This document shows positions 20,532 through 29,371 of a stretch of 64,000 nucleotides of DNA, piece after piece. The notes beneath the pieces are model-generated. The model searched no databases, was not told the DNA's origin, and saw only the letters and a program-made list of their open reading frames with translations. Where the stretch lies: assembly GCF_031326345.1 (NCBI RefSeq), contig NZ_CP133671.1, positions 7,103,501 through 7,167,500 of the forward strand. The letters are read 5' to 3'. Each line of letters opens with the position of its first letter. The first letter of the stretch is position 1. This DNA comes from Aureispira sp. CCB-E (GTDB lineage Bacteria > Bacteroidota > Bacteroidia > Chitinophagales > Saprospiraceae). Both the position numbers and the translations under genes were made by a program.

Positions 20532-21587
20532 TTATCTGTTTATTTTGTTCATCAAAATAAAGCCATGCTGTGTGCCTTCATAATGGTTATAAATTAACAC
20601 TCGTTCAATAGGCTTGGTGGATGCTTTTTGGATTACTTCCTGTGGCATTGTTCTTCCTGAAAATAAGTTAGCTGCAAGCCACACCGCAAAAGAAGAAACG
20701 GTATAATAATCTCCTACTAAGTTTTTGTACGTGTAAACCCCTTGTGTTGGAAAAAGAGTTTCTTGTACATTTTTATAATAATAATCGGTTCGATTATCTC
20801 CATTATACCCTAGAAACAACGCATCAATATCTGTTGTAGTTAGCCCGTTTCGATCTAAAAACGCGTTGGTCTTTGCCAATATTTCGTCCGTTGTTGGATG
20901 TATCATTTGAGCCACATCTACAATCTGAGCAATGGCCAACTCTGAAGGCTTAGCATCGACAACAAAAAGTGCAGCTCCCTCTCCTGATACAGTACCAGGT
21001 GTGTCAGAATCGAGCAACTGGGTAGAATCAATTTTTTCTTCTTTAAACATTCCCCTCAAAGAATCTACATTATAATTAGCTTGAGAGATTTCTTCTACGC
21101 CCCCCAATAACAATCGTTGTGCAGCATTTTCTTCAAACAACAGCAAGGCATCCAGTATCGCACATTCAAAGGCAATTCCATTGTTAACATGCGTATTATT
21201 GTATCCTGTTACTTTTCCCATCAAAGCCAATGTACCTGCAATGGAGTTAGAGGTAGATTGAATAAAATCAGTCGGTGTTAAAGTACCTTCATCATATTCT
21301 ACTATTTGATTTAAAAAGCTAATAGACTTTTTGATAGAACCATTGGCTGAACCAATAATAATTCCATCCAAACTATCTTTAAAACGATCAATCAAAGGAA
21401 TTCCAGTCCCTACTCCCATTCGGACAGATTTGCTCATTCTACGCAACAAATTGAGAGGAACCATTTTTTTATACTTTGGTTCTATTGCCCAATATTGAGG
21501 CTCGGTGTGTACTTTTACCCCTTCTTCAAAAATAGCATTATTATAAGTATCCTGAGCAGAGATACAAGACATGTCAACGATATACAT
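20532..21587 (-). CDS. Ketosynthase-like protein without active-site Cys (chain-length-factor type)
   Basis: 351 residues with a thiolase-like fold of the beta-ketoacyl synthase family. At the place of the nucleophile, where active enzymes have ACSS, it reads HVNNGIAFE, so the Cys is missing. The following LLLGGVEEIS helix and TVSGEGAALFVV segment confirm the alignment. Such partners heterodimerise with an active ketosynthase and set chain length in type II polyketide and aryl-polyene/flexirubin systems. It is the last gene of the operon, six bases behind the active ketosynthase, which fits a dimer. It is shorter than a full ketosynthase (about 400) because the N-terminal part is reduced. Confidence 0.85.
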   Translation of the reverse strand: MYIVDMSCISAQDTYNNAIFEEGVKVHTEPQYWAIEPKYKKMVPLNLLRRMSKSVRMGVGTGIPLIDRFKDSLDGIIIGSANGSIKKSISFLNQIVEYDEGTLTPTDFIQSTSNSIAGTLALMGKVTGYNNTHVNNGIAFECAILDALLLFEENAAQRLLLGGVEEISQANYNVDSLRGMFKEEKIDSTQLLDSDTPGTVSGEGAALFVVDAKPSELAIAQIVDVAQMIHPTTDEILAKTNAFLDRNGLTTTDIDALFLGYNGDNRTDYYYKNVQETLFPTQGVYTYKNLVGDYYTVSSFAVWLAANLFSGRTMPQEVIQKASTKPIERVLIYNHYEGTQHGFILMNKINR

Positions 21588-21593
21588 AAAACT

Positions 21594-22787
21594 CTAGGCT
21601 TTTGAAAGAATAATAGATGAGCAATTACCACCAAAACCAAAGGAATTGGACAATAAATGCTTTATTTCATAATCACGTTGATAAGTTGTGATGGGGCGAG
21701 CCTCATATTCTTCTATCGGATGAACACAATTGAGGCTGGGGTATAATTCGCTATATTCCATAGATAAAAGACCGAATACAGCTTCAATACTCCCTGCTGC
21801 TGCCAAGGTATGCCCCGTATAAGGCTTGGTAGATTGATAAGGAGGAATATCTCCAAAAACCGAACTCAAGCCAAACATTTCAGAAATATCATTATTTTCG
21901 GTTCCAGTTCCATGAGCATTGATATAGTCAATTTGATGTGGTTGCAGTTGAGCAGTTTCAATAGCTTGCGAAATCGAACCAATAATCCCTACAGCATCGT
22001 CAGAAATAGAAGAAGGATGAAAAGCATCGTTGGTATTCCCATACCCTGTTACTTCTCCATATACTTTTTTGTCGCCAACTAACTCCTCTGCTTCTAAGAT
22101 TAAAAAGGCAGCCCCTTCGCCCAAAGTCAACCCCGAACGATCTCGATCAAAAGGCATACAAGGCTTCGCGGACAAAATTCTCAAAGCATTAAATCCATTG
22201 ACCGTAAACTTTGCTAAGCCATCTGCACCACCAACAATAGCGCGTTTGGCTCTACCAGATTTAATCAATTTTGCGCCAAACATAATAGAATTTGCCGAAG
22301 AAGAACAGGCTGTATTAAAGGTTGTTGACAATCCTTTCATTTGGTAACGATTGGTCAATTTTAAGGTATGTGCCCCACAAATATAAGAAGACAGATACTC
22401 AGAAGGCGTTCCAATTTTATTGCCATCTCGATATAACTCATCCGTCATGGACATGCCTCCTACCGTACTAGCAGAAACAAAAGCGGTATCCATTGCCGAG
22501 ATTTCTTCTGCGGACATTCCTGCACAAGTCAATGCTTCTTGCAACGCAACTGTTGCTAAAATATCTGTTCGGGTAATGCCTTTTTCGTTGGCTATTCCCG
22601 CCATTTCCATCAAATATTCTGTACTATGAGGAACTTCCCCAAATGGAAAAACATCTACATAACGAGTATCCATTAGGGTAGCTTTTCCTATACCCGTTTG
22701 TCCTTTTTGTAATTGACTCCTATTCTCGGCAGCATTTTTACCTATCGCTGAAATGGCTCCAATACCAGTTATTAAAACTCTTGTCAT
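21594..22787 (-). CDS. Beta-ketoacyl-ACP synthase, FabF/KAS II type
   Basis: 397 residues. The nucleophile Cys161 (NTACSSSANS) and both His motifs (NAHGTGTENND and the TGHTLAAAG segment) of the Cys-His-His triad are present, so the enzyme should condense malonyl-ACP with acyl-ACP. Together with the Cys-less partner just downstream it would build the polyene or fatty chain of the product. It lies after a 390-base gap behind the ACP gene on the same strand. A housekeeping FabF role is less likely given the neighbours. Confidence 0.95.
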   Translation of the reverse strand: MTRVLITGIGAISAIGKNAAENRSQLQKGQTGIGKATLMDTRYVDVFPFGEVPHSTEYLMEMAGIANEKGITRTDILATVALQEALTCAGMSAEEISAMDTAFVSASTVGGMSMTDELYRDGNKIGTPSEYLSSYICGAHTLKLTNRYQMKGLSTTFNTACSSSANSIMFGAKLIKSGRAKRAIVGGADGLAKFTVNGFNALRILSAKPCMPFDRDRSGLTLGEGAAFLILEAEELVGDKKVYGEVTGYGNTNDAFHPSSISDDAVGIIGSISQAIETAQLQPHQIDYINAHGTGTENNDISEMFGLSSVFGDIPPYQSTKPYTGHTLAAAGSIEAVFGLLSMEYSELYPSLNCVHPIEEYEARPITTYQRDYEIKHLLSNSFGFGGNCSSIILSKA

Positions 22788-23177
22788 ATATTCTTTGATT
22801 TGACGAAGGGAATGAATTAAACCTATTTCTATGAATAGCTTTATAAATTAGTCGCCTGCTGATGCCACTTTACAAACACTAGGGTTGCCTCTAACAACTT
22901 TAGTTATTAGTGTATTTTAACAGACTATTGATGAATAACAATGAGCTATTCTATTACAATAGTTCGTTGAAACCACGCAGTAGCAGCGAAGCTAAACTTT
23001 ATTAGTTTGATAATCAATAAATTACAATTTTAACACATTCTGTGGTAACATTTTGATTATCAAACTAATATGAATGTGCTTTTTTATCTTTTTGGTAAAA
23101 AAGTAAACAACTAAGCTTGCGCCCTCATGAGCGTAGCGAACTAATCAACGAACTACTACTATTAAGTACAATTTGCA
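22788..23177. other. Non-coding gap inside the biosynthetic locus
   Basis: About 390 bases between the ketosynthase and ACP genes contain no credible gene. The main structure is the long inverted repeat at 23000-23070, listed separately. Confidence 0.6.
23000..23070. repeat. 18-bp perfect inverted repeat
   Basis: TATTAGTTTGATAATCAA at 23000-23017 is the exact reverse complement of 23053-23070, with a 35-base spacer. There is no T-run on either side typical of a terminator, and the element contains no transposase. It could be a transcript-processing hairpin, an operator pair or the remnant of a small mobile element. Confidence 0.8.
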
Positions 23178-23447
23178 TTAGGCTTTGCCGTTATCAATGA
23201 TATATTGAGCCATACTATTGACATCAACTAAGACTTTTCGTCCTTCCTTAGGGTCTGTAATTTTTAATTTATACTCACGCTCTAACAATACCAACAATTC
23301 TACTGAGTCGATAGAGTCTAAACCTAGGTCACCGTCTGGTCCAAATAAAGGAGAATCGTTTTCCATGTCCTCTGGTTCTATATCAATCAAGTTCAAATAA
23401 TCAATAATTTGTTGTTTCAATTGCTCCTTTAACTCTGTTGTTTCCAT
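23178..23447 (-). CDS. Acyl carrier protein
   Basis: 89 residues, the usual size. The DLGLDSIDSVELL motif contains Ser45, to which the phosphopantetheine arm is attached. It carries the growing chain for the ketosynthases encoded around it. It corresponds in role to DarC-type carriers of dialkylresorcinol clusters. It is the fourth protein from the operon end and is separated from the permease gene by 140 bases. Confidence 0.95.
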   Translation of the reverse strand: METTELKEQLKQQIIDYLNLIDIEPEDMENDSPLFGPDGDLGLDSIDSVELLVLLEREYKLKITDPKEGRKVLVDVNSMAQYIIDNGKA

Positions 23448-23588
23448 GATAATCTTGTTATTATTTTTTTAATTCGCTACAAAGTACTCTGCAAAATAAT
23501 TATCTAATAATTTTTAAGCGAGCCTTTTATAAACTGAACTGGCAATATAGTTTGTTCAACTATTTCTAGAAATAGAACCATTGCCAAT

Positions 23589-24860
23589 TTATATAATTTT
23601 ATCTTTTTTTAGCTTTACAAAAGCAAAACTTAAGCAAACAGCGATGAAAATCATTAGTCCGATCACTACATTCTGTAAAGCAGCCCAAGAACCTCCTTTC
23701 AAAAATAGTATATAAAATCCTTCTAGACACCAATTTAATGGAGAAATTAGACTGATTGTTTGCATATATTCTGGCATTACAAAGCTTGGCACCCAAATTC
23801 CTCCTATTGCTGCTAAAATGACAATCGACATTGAGCCAAATCCATGTGCCTGTTCTTGAGTCCGCACCATTGTTCCGACAAGCATAGCATAACTAACCGC
23901 AGCCAAACCACTCAACAAAACCATAAATACAAAACCTAATTGATTGGAAGGCAAGGTTAGCTCTGGTAATCCTAACAAAGGAAAGGTTAGCTTTGCAGAT
24001 GAAAAAACTAAAGTTACTTGTGCCACGGCTGCTGCCAGATACAATAACATTTTTGCCCCCAAAACTAAAGAAAAGCTTGTTGGCATTGTTTTCAAACGGA
24101 TAAAGCTACCATTTAAACGCTCTTTAACGATATTGTTTCCTAGAGAAACCACCATAAAAAACATCGCAAAAATAGTCCATGCAGGAACATTATGCTGAGT
24201 AGAATTTGGCAGTTTATCACTATCCGAAGTTGTCGCTGGTATCCTATTAATAGGCACCCGATTTTCAATCATAGCTTCTTTCAACTGTTGTGGCGACTCT
24301 GTCAACTCTAGTTGTTCACACATTTGGTTGATGAATAATTCTCCCTCTATGCTCTTCAAAAAAGCATCCACCATATTGATAATAGAAAAACAATAATTCT
24401 CTTGCAAAACAGGGTCGTGATAAAAATCGAGGGCAGGCAGTTTGATTTTTTTGGGCAAGTCATTGGGTTCTCCCAAACCTAATTCATTCATCATTGTAGA
24501 ACTCACTAAGTTTGCTTTATCGGTTATCTTTTCTGTAAAATTACTCGCAATTACTAAACCCGTTAGATAATCCTCTTGATCCATCACCTGTTTTATATTC
24601 TGTACAGAATCTTTTTGGGATAGATCAAACAAGCCAGAAACCTTCATAAGATCAACTAGCTTTTGCCCTTCTGCTCCTTTATCTTTGTTGACAATTAAGA
24701 TAGAAATTTTATTTTCATTAACAATCTTAAACGCAGAATCTTGAATAATAGTTATAACATACACCAATAAAAAAGGCATTCCAAACATCACTGCTAGACC
24801 TGCCTTATCATACATAAGGATTTGAAACTCTTTTTTTATGGCTACCCAAAGCTTAAACAT
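23589..24860 (-). CDS. ABC-2 type transporter permease
   Basis: 423 residues: one N-terminal membrane helix (about 20-42), a large extracytoplasmic domain (about 45-220), then five C-terminal helices, the layout of ABC-2 exporters of the YhaP/YbhR kind. The ATPase encoded upstream on the same strand is its obvious partner. Within this locus it probably exports the pigment or lipid, or places it in the envelope. A 106-base gap separates the two genes. Confidence 0.9.
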   Translation of the reverse strand: MFKLWVAIKKEFQILMYDKAGLAVMFGMPFLLVYVITIIQDSAFKIVNENKISILIVNKDKGAEGQKLVDLMKVSGLFDLSQKDSVQNIKQVMDQEDYLTGLVIASNFTEKITDKANLVSSTMMNELGLGEPNDLPKKIKLPALDFYHDPVLQENYCFSIINMVDAFLKSIEGELFINQMCEQLELTESPQQLKEAMIENRVPINRIPATTSDSDKLPNSTQHNVPAWTIFAMFFMVVSLGNNIVKERLNGSFIRLKTMPTSFSLVLGAKMLLYLAAAVAQVTLVFSSAKLTFPLLGLPELTLPSNQLGFVFMVLLSGLAAVSYAMLVGTMVRTQEQAHGFGSMSIVILAAIGGIWVPSFVMPEYMQTISLISPLNWCLEGFYILFLKGGSWAALQNVVIGLMIFIAVCLSFAFVKLKKDKII

Positions 24861-24966
24861 TTCTCTTTTTTATTTCAATAATCCGCTAAAATCACCGTTT
24901 CATTAGATGTGATTTTACATTTTTAAGGTTATTACTTATACATTTTTATTCCAAGCAGCCCTTTTA

Positions 24967-25713
24967 TTAGTCCCTGTATTCTTCTCCTGTAAATTGGATA
25001 AATAATGATTTTAAATCTTTTGCAGCATGAGTAGATAATAATGTCTCCATTTCACCTTTCATGATAATTTCGCCCTGATCTATCAATGCAATTCGGTTGC
25101 AAAAATCTTGTGCCTCTGATAAATGATGAGAAGTATAAATAATCGTCGTTCCCATTGCATTTAAATGGTTGAGAAACTTTAAAATGGCTACCTTACTTTG
25201 TACATCCACGCCTACTGTAGGTTCGTCCAAGAACAAGATAGAAGGTTCATGAATAATTCCTATCGCCAAATTAACCCTACGCTTCATACCGCCAGAAAAT
25301 GTTTCGACTCGTTGATGTGCCACACGAGACAATCCCAAGACATCTAATATTTCTGTTGTTCGAGCAGCTATTTTTTCTTTTGATAAATTATACAATGCTC
25401 CAAAATATTCTAAATTCTGCACTGGCGTCAATTCCTGATACAACGCATACTCTTGAGGGACAAAGCCAATTTTAGGCTGAATCCCCTGAAAATTCACCTC
25501 TTCGTTATTATCTCGGTATAATACGTGCCCACCAGATGCTTCTATGATGCCACACAAAATAGAAATGAGGGTTGTTTTTCCCGCTCCATTAGGACCTAAA
25601 ATCCCATAGACATCTCCTGTTTGAATTGTCAAACTAACTTTCTTTAAGCTATCTTTTGCAGCTCCTTTATAGCGTTTGCTAACTTCCTCTATTTGAATAC
25701 AATTAAAACTCAT
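24967..25713 (-). CDS. ABC transporter ATP-binding protein
   Basis: 248 residues with all motifs of an ABC ATPase: Walker A GPNGAGKT at 40-47, Q-loop Gln87, signature FSGGMKR at 139-145, Walker B ILFLDEP at 159-165 and a switch His in YTSHH. It drives the ABC-2 permease encoded downstream. Seven bases separate it from the BtrH-like gene, so it is in the same operon. Confidence 0.96.
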   Translation of the reverse strand: MSFNCIQIEEVSKRYKGAAKDSLKKVSLTIQTGDVYGILGPNGAGKTTLISILCGIIEASGGHVLYRDNNEEVNFQGIQPKIGFVPQEYALYQELTPVQNLEYFGALYNLSKEKIAARTTEILDVLGLSRVAHQRVETFSGGMKRRVNLAIGIIHEPSILFLDEPTVGVDVQSKVAILKFLNHLNAMGTTIIYTSHHLSEAQDFCNRIALIDQGEIIMKGEMETLLSTHAAKDLKSLFIQFTGEEYRD

Positions 25714-25719
25714 CGTACT

Positions 25720-26739
25720 CTAAAATTTCATTTTATATAATTCTAAGAAAGTCGCTTTTTCCAAAGCACCAATCTCATCAAAACCATCTGCTACCTCCTC
25801 AAAGTGTTGTTGCTCTGTATTTCTGCCTTTGTAAATTGCAGCCATACGAACTGCTGAAGCACGCAACAAATCTCCAGACCTAGTGATTTGTTCCGAAAGT
25901 CGGCTCAAACGATCGTCTTGTAATCGTTCTGCCGCTTGTTCTAAAAATGCAGCGTAAATAAATCGAAAACCGCCACCACCTGTACCAATTTCCTCCTGCA
26001 TTCGAACAATTTGTCCAAGGTTGAGACCAGCTTGCTTTGCTCCTAACTTATTCCTCCACTTTCGGATCTGTTTGGCGGTATAATTAAACCCTGTACTTCC
26101 TATAAAAGGTACTCGTACTTGTGTCATCCACCAAGCATTTTTTCTCAAAGCTATTTGAATTGCTTTTCTTAATTGTGCATCTGTAATTGTAGGAACATTA
26201 ACAGGAAAATAGACATGTCCCCTAGGTGCTAGAGGTCCTCTAGCAAATCGGACGTCCTCTAATTCTGCTGGCGATAAACTAGTTACCGTTTCCATAACTG
26301 GGTCACTAATTAAATAACGCCCCTCCTCTTTTCCATAGACAATTAGGTTGTGTGCATTAAAATGAAACCTGTATTCTCTTGGGAAATAGGTTAAATGAAA
26401 AACCCCAACTTGGCAACCAATGGGAGTACCTTCCGTTATTTTTTGATCTAAAAAAGTTTGTGCTGTTACAGGGTTTCTAAACTTTTTGCGAGCTATTTTT
26501 ATTCCTAATGAACGGCTAGCTCGTTTAAAAATTTCTCCTGGCATCGTACGAAAAGAGATGGCTGGACCATGATTTATTTTCATAAATGGAATATGGATAT
26601 AAAACAGTCCGACCCCTAAACCAAATACAAGTGGTTCAGACATAAAATCCAAACCATGATACCGTAACAAGCTTGTTGCTACGCCATTTTCACAATGGGC
26701 AGTTTGTATGTGGTTAAAGTCCTTTGTTATCGTTTCCAT
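25720..26739 (-). CDS. BtrH N-terminal-domain protein, putative acyltransferase
   Basis: 339 residues from the ATG at 26739; a TTG one codon earlier is possible. Cys16 (HCENGV), His130 (HFNAHNLIVYG) and Asp146 (ISDPV) are spaced as in the papain-like triad of BtrH, the enzyme that moves an acyl chain from ACP to an amino group in butirosin synthesis. Members of this family are regular companions of flexirubin-type clusters. Here it could transfer the chain from the ACP to a hydroxyl or amino acceptor, for example in ester formation between the polyene and the resorcinol. The start lies inside the preceding gene (26-base overlap). Confidence 0.82.
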   Translation of the reverse strand: METITKDFNHIQTAHCENGVATSLLRYHGLDFMSEPLVFGLGVGLFYIHIPFMKINHGPAISFRTMPGEIFKRASRSLGIKIARKKFRNPVTAQTFLDQKITEGTPIGCQVGVFHLTYFPREYRFHFNAHNLIVYGKEEGRYLISDPVMETVTSLSPAELEDVRFARGPLAPRGHVYFPVNVPTITDAQLRKAIQIALRKNAWWMTQVRVPFIGSTGFNYTAKQIRKWRNKLGAKQAGLNLGQIVRMQEEIGTGGGGFRFIYAAFLEQAAERLQDDRLSRLSEQITRSGDLLRASAVRMAAIYKGRNTEQQHFEEVADGFDEIGALEKATFLELYKMKF

Positions 26740-27130
26740 CAAAATTTTTCAATTCGTCTATAGTAATTCTAAATGCCTTAGCATATCTACTTAATTTCTT
26801 GTCATTCAAGCGCCGAAATGACTTTGGTTTTAGATGTCTTTTGATACAAAAAGACCAAAACCCAGTGTACCCCGCCAACGTAGGCAAATCCATCAAATTC
26901 TTTTCCATATAATAAAGAATAGGGCTTGCGGTTCCAGTTCGAAAGGCCTCTAAAGCTAATGCAACCCTCCGGTCTACTTCTTCCCATGCACCATCTAGTG
27001 CATCCGCTTTAACTTGCCACCCAGTACTAAGTGCCTGTTCATAGGATCCATCTTTGTTTTTGACATAGTGAACTTCACGAGTAAAGTTCTTTAAACTACT
27101 TTCGTCTTGAGGTAAATCTTCTTTTTTCAT
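26714..27130 (-). CDS. Hypothetical protein of the pigment locus
   Basis: 138 residues, mostly helical, no membrane segment and no recognised motif. The middle carries a short segment with Leu-Pro-Thr-Leu-Ala-Gly that resembles a helix-turn-helix opening (LPTLAGYTGFWSFCIKRH), and the C-terminus reads SRYAKAFRITIDELKNF, which is also HTH-like, so a small DNA-binding or phage-terminase-like fold is possible but weak. It lies 26 bases downstream of the KAS III gene and overlaps the BtrH-like gene, so co-translation is likely. Confidence 0.7.
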   Translation of the reverse strand: MKKEDLPQDESSLKNFTREVHYVKNKDGSYEQALSTGWQVKADALDGAWEEVDRRVALALEAFRTGTASPILYYMEKNLMDLPTLAGYTGFWSFCIKRHLKPKSFRRLNDKKLSRYAKAFRITIDELKNFDGNDNKGL

Positions 27131-27156
27131 AGCTAAAGGTCTCCATTAATAATAAC

Positions 27157-28299
27157 CTAGCAAACCGTTAACCATGTAAACACATAGGAAAAACGAGCGC
27201 TTTCAGGAACAGCCAATAATATCTGATCACCTTTTTTTAATGTTCCACTATTCATCAATTCTTCTACCATCAAATAGATAGAACCTGCCCCAACATTCCC
27301 TTTGGTTGCTAGATTGGTAAACCATTTTTCTTTGGGAATTTCCATTCCATTTTCTTTCAAAATTTCCTCGATGGGTTTTTCGAAAAAGAAGCTAGAAATG
27401 TGTGGGAGGAAATAAGATAACTCATCTACATTTTTATTCTTTTCTTTTAGAATTCTTTGTAGATGATCAAAACCAAGTCGCAAGATATTCTTACTAAGCA
27501 ACTTAACATCTTGCTTAATACTCATAACAGAAGCATTGATCAATCCTTTGGCATCATAATCCTTGTACGAAATCAACTCTCCCGAATCATTCTTGTCTGC
27601 CGCTGCATACATACACGCTTCTACTTCGTTTGCATAAGAGCAGCCTTCTATCCAATCTACTCTTAAAGAAAGACCGCTTTTGTTTTTCTCAGACTCTACT
27701 AGAAAAGCTCCAGCACCATCGGAAAGCATCCAACGGAGAAAGTCCTTTGAAAAAGCGAGGTAAGGGTTTTCCTCTATTTTTTCAGCAAATAAGATTTCTT
27801 CATCAAATTTATCTCTTGTCATCATAGAGGCAATACGCTCTGAACCAGTTGATATCGCTCGTTTTTTATCGCCTATCTTGATAGACATATAAGCATATTT
27901 TAACGCATGCATTCCAGAGCAACACACACCTGAAGGAGAAACAACTTCGATATTTCTAGTTTCTGGTAGGTAACCGTGTACCATGACACCATGTGAAGGC
28001 ATTGTTTGATCGGGAGTAGAAGTACCACAACAAAGCAAATCAATTGTTTTTAACGCTGCTTCGTCATTGTTAAAGAGGTTTTTCACAGCCAAGGCGGTCA
28101 TTTCAGCATTGGTATGCGTACTCTTTCCTCCTTTCTTCAAAGCATAATACCGTTTTTTTATGCCATTTCTTCGTAATACAATAGCTTTAGAGCGAGATGG
28201 TTTTCCATTTACATAACCTAAATATTCTTCCATTTCATTATTTTCTACCACTTTATTAGGCAAAAAAACTGCTGCTTTATTGATATATACTTCTTTCAT
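27157..28299 (-). CDS. KAS III-type ketosynthase, DarB-like
   Basis: 380 residues. The thiolase fold carries Cys127 (SGVCCSGMHAL), a His in LPHISSF and an Asn in KGNVGAGSIYL, the Cys-His-Asn triad of KAS III enzymes. DarB-type members join two beta-ketoacyl chains and cyclise them to a cyclohexanedione, the precursor of dialkylresorcinols. The DarA-like gene farther upstream (31365) supports that reading. The alternative is a plain FabH, but the neighbours argue against it. Confidence 0.87.
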   Translation of the reverse strand: MKEVYINKAAVFLPNKVVENNEMEEYLGYVNGKPSRSKAIVLRRNGIKKRYYALKKGGKSTHTNAEMTALAVKNLFNNDEAALKTIDLLCCGTSTPDQTMPSHGVMVHGYLPETRNIEVVSPSGVCCSGMHALKYAYMSIKIGDKKRAISTGSERIASMMTRDKFDEEILFAEKIEENPYLAFSKDFLRWMLSDGAGAFLVESEKNKSGLSLRVDWIEGCSYANEVEACMYAAADKNDSGELISYKDYDAKGLINASVMSIKQDVKLLSKNILRLGFDHLQRILKEKNKNVDELSYFLPHISSFFFEKPIEEILKENGMEIPKEKWFTNLATKGNVGAGSIYLMVEELMNSGTLKKGDQILLAVPESARFSYVFTWLTVC

Positions 28300-28422
28300 C
28301 TGTCTTCTAAAATAAGCCTTAGTTTCTATAATCTAAAGTTGTTTAGATCACATTTTCTTGATATTAGTGTGTAAAAGTACTATTTTTTTCCTTTATACAA
28401 CTTTTTATTACAGAAACAATCA

Positions 28423-28430
28423 AAAATAAG
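28423..28430 (-). promoter_or_regulatory. Candidate -7 box upstream of the darB-like gene
   Basis: On the minus strand this reads TATTTTTG, matching TAnnTTTG. A GTTG lies 23 bases upstream, a rather long spacing for the -33 box. It sits in the 214-base gap before the darB-like gene. Confidence 0.3.
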
Positions 28431-28513
28431 GATTGAAAAAATGCGTACTTTCAACCTGAATAATTATTATTAATTTTATAAAATTTTTTAACAAAAAATG
28501 GGGAGTATTCAGC

Positions 28514-29371
28514 TCAAGATTTGAACACTTCATCTAACTGCATAATCCAAGTATGGTACCACGCTGCATTCGCAACAGTTGAATCTATTGCATTGTTGTT
28601 CAGTAAGTCTATTATTTTTAAAATAGGTAAATTGAACCATTCTCGCGCCAATATTTCTGTATCTTCAACTACTGTATTAGCAGCTACCCTAGATTTGATA
28701 GCCAAAGCTGCACCTGCTTTTAATTGGGCTTGATAAGTAGCTGCCAATTGCCATAATTGCTGACAATCTTCGCTCCGAAGACCACCGACATAAGCTGACG
28801 CAATACCTATTCCTCGCCAAAAACTAGCTTGATAATTAAGAGGAATTTTTGAACTTATTTTTTGTAGTTTTTCTCTATTTCCTTTGCATGTATACCAAAA
28901 GCTGCGCCCAGCTCCTTGCCAATATACTTGTAGTTCTTCTTCTAAAATATTAGGGGGATAGGCTTCTTGTAATACTTTTCGTTTTCTAAAAAAACCATCA
29001 TAGTACCCATAGCCATCCCAAATTCGCCATCCCAGTAAAGGTGTAGTCATATTAATCCAAAGAGAGGGATTCAAACGCTGCTGTCCACAAGCCCAACCTA
29101 AACCAATGTGCACTTGAACTGCATGCTCTTGTGCATATTTTTCTAAAAAAACTTGCCAAGTATCCAGCGTTTTTCCTTGCTCTAAATCGTTTAATGCCAG
29201 AACCATTGCTACCGCCTCGTAAGCTATGGAAACAAATTCTGAGTTTTTGTGCTGAGTAAGGAATTTGATCACATCTGACAAATCCGTTGTTTGCTCAACA
29301 AAAGCTTTTGTTGATTGAAAAAGCTCCTGTAAGATTTGCATTTTTTCAGCAACCCTATTTTCTGCATTCAT
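28514..29371 (-). CDS. DUF1702 family protein
   Basis: 285 residues from the ATG at 29371, which shares its A with the TGA of the upstream gene (TGATG); a GTG at 29398 would add nine residues. The segments GWRIWDGYGYYDGFF, GAGRSFWYTC and FWRGIGIASAYVGGL match what I know of the DUF1702 family, first noticed beside enediyne polyketide synthases and of unknown function. Stop/start overlap with the halogenase-like gene argues that both act on the same substrate. No catalytic residues can be named. Confidence 0.75.
   Translation of the reverse strand: MNAENRVAEKMQILQELFQSTKAFVEQTTDLSDVIKFLTQHKNSEFVSIAYEAVAMVLALNDLEQGKTLDTWQVFLEKYAQEHAVQVHIGLGWACGQQRLNPSLWINMTTPLLGWRIWDGYGYYDGFFRKRKVLQEAYPPNILEEELQVYWQGAGRSFWYTCKGNREKLQKISSKIPLNYQASFWRGIGIASAYVGGLRSEDCQQLWQLAATYQAQLKAGAALAIKSRVAANTVVEDTEILAREWFNLPILKIIDLLNNNAIDSTVANAAWYHTWIMQLDEVFKS

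Noticed and set aside
26714-27130. DNA-binding regulator call for the small pigment-locus protein
   Set aside because: Two short HTH-like segments are not enough; no clear helix-turn-helix alignment and the gene is embedded in an enzyme operon.
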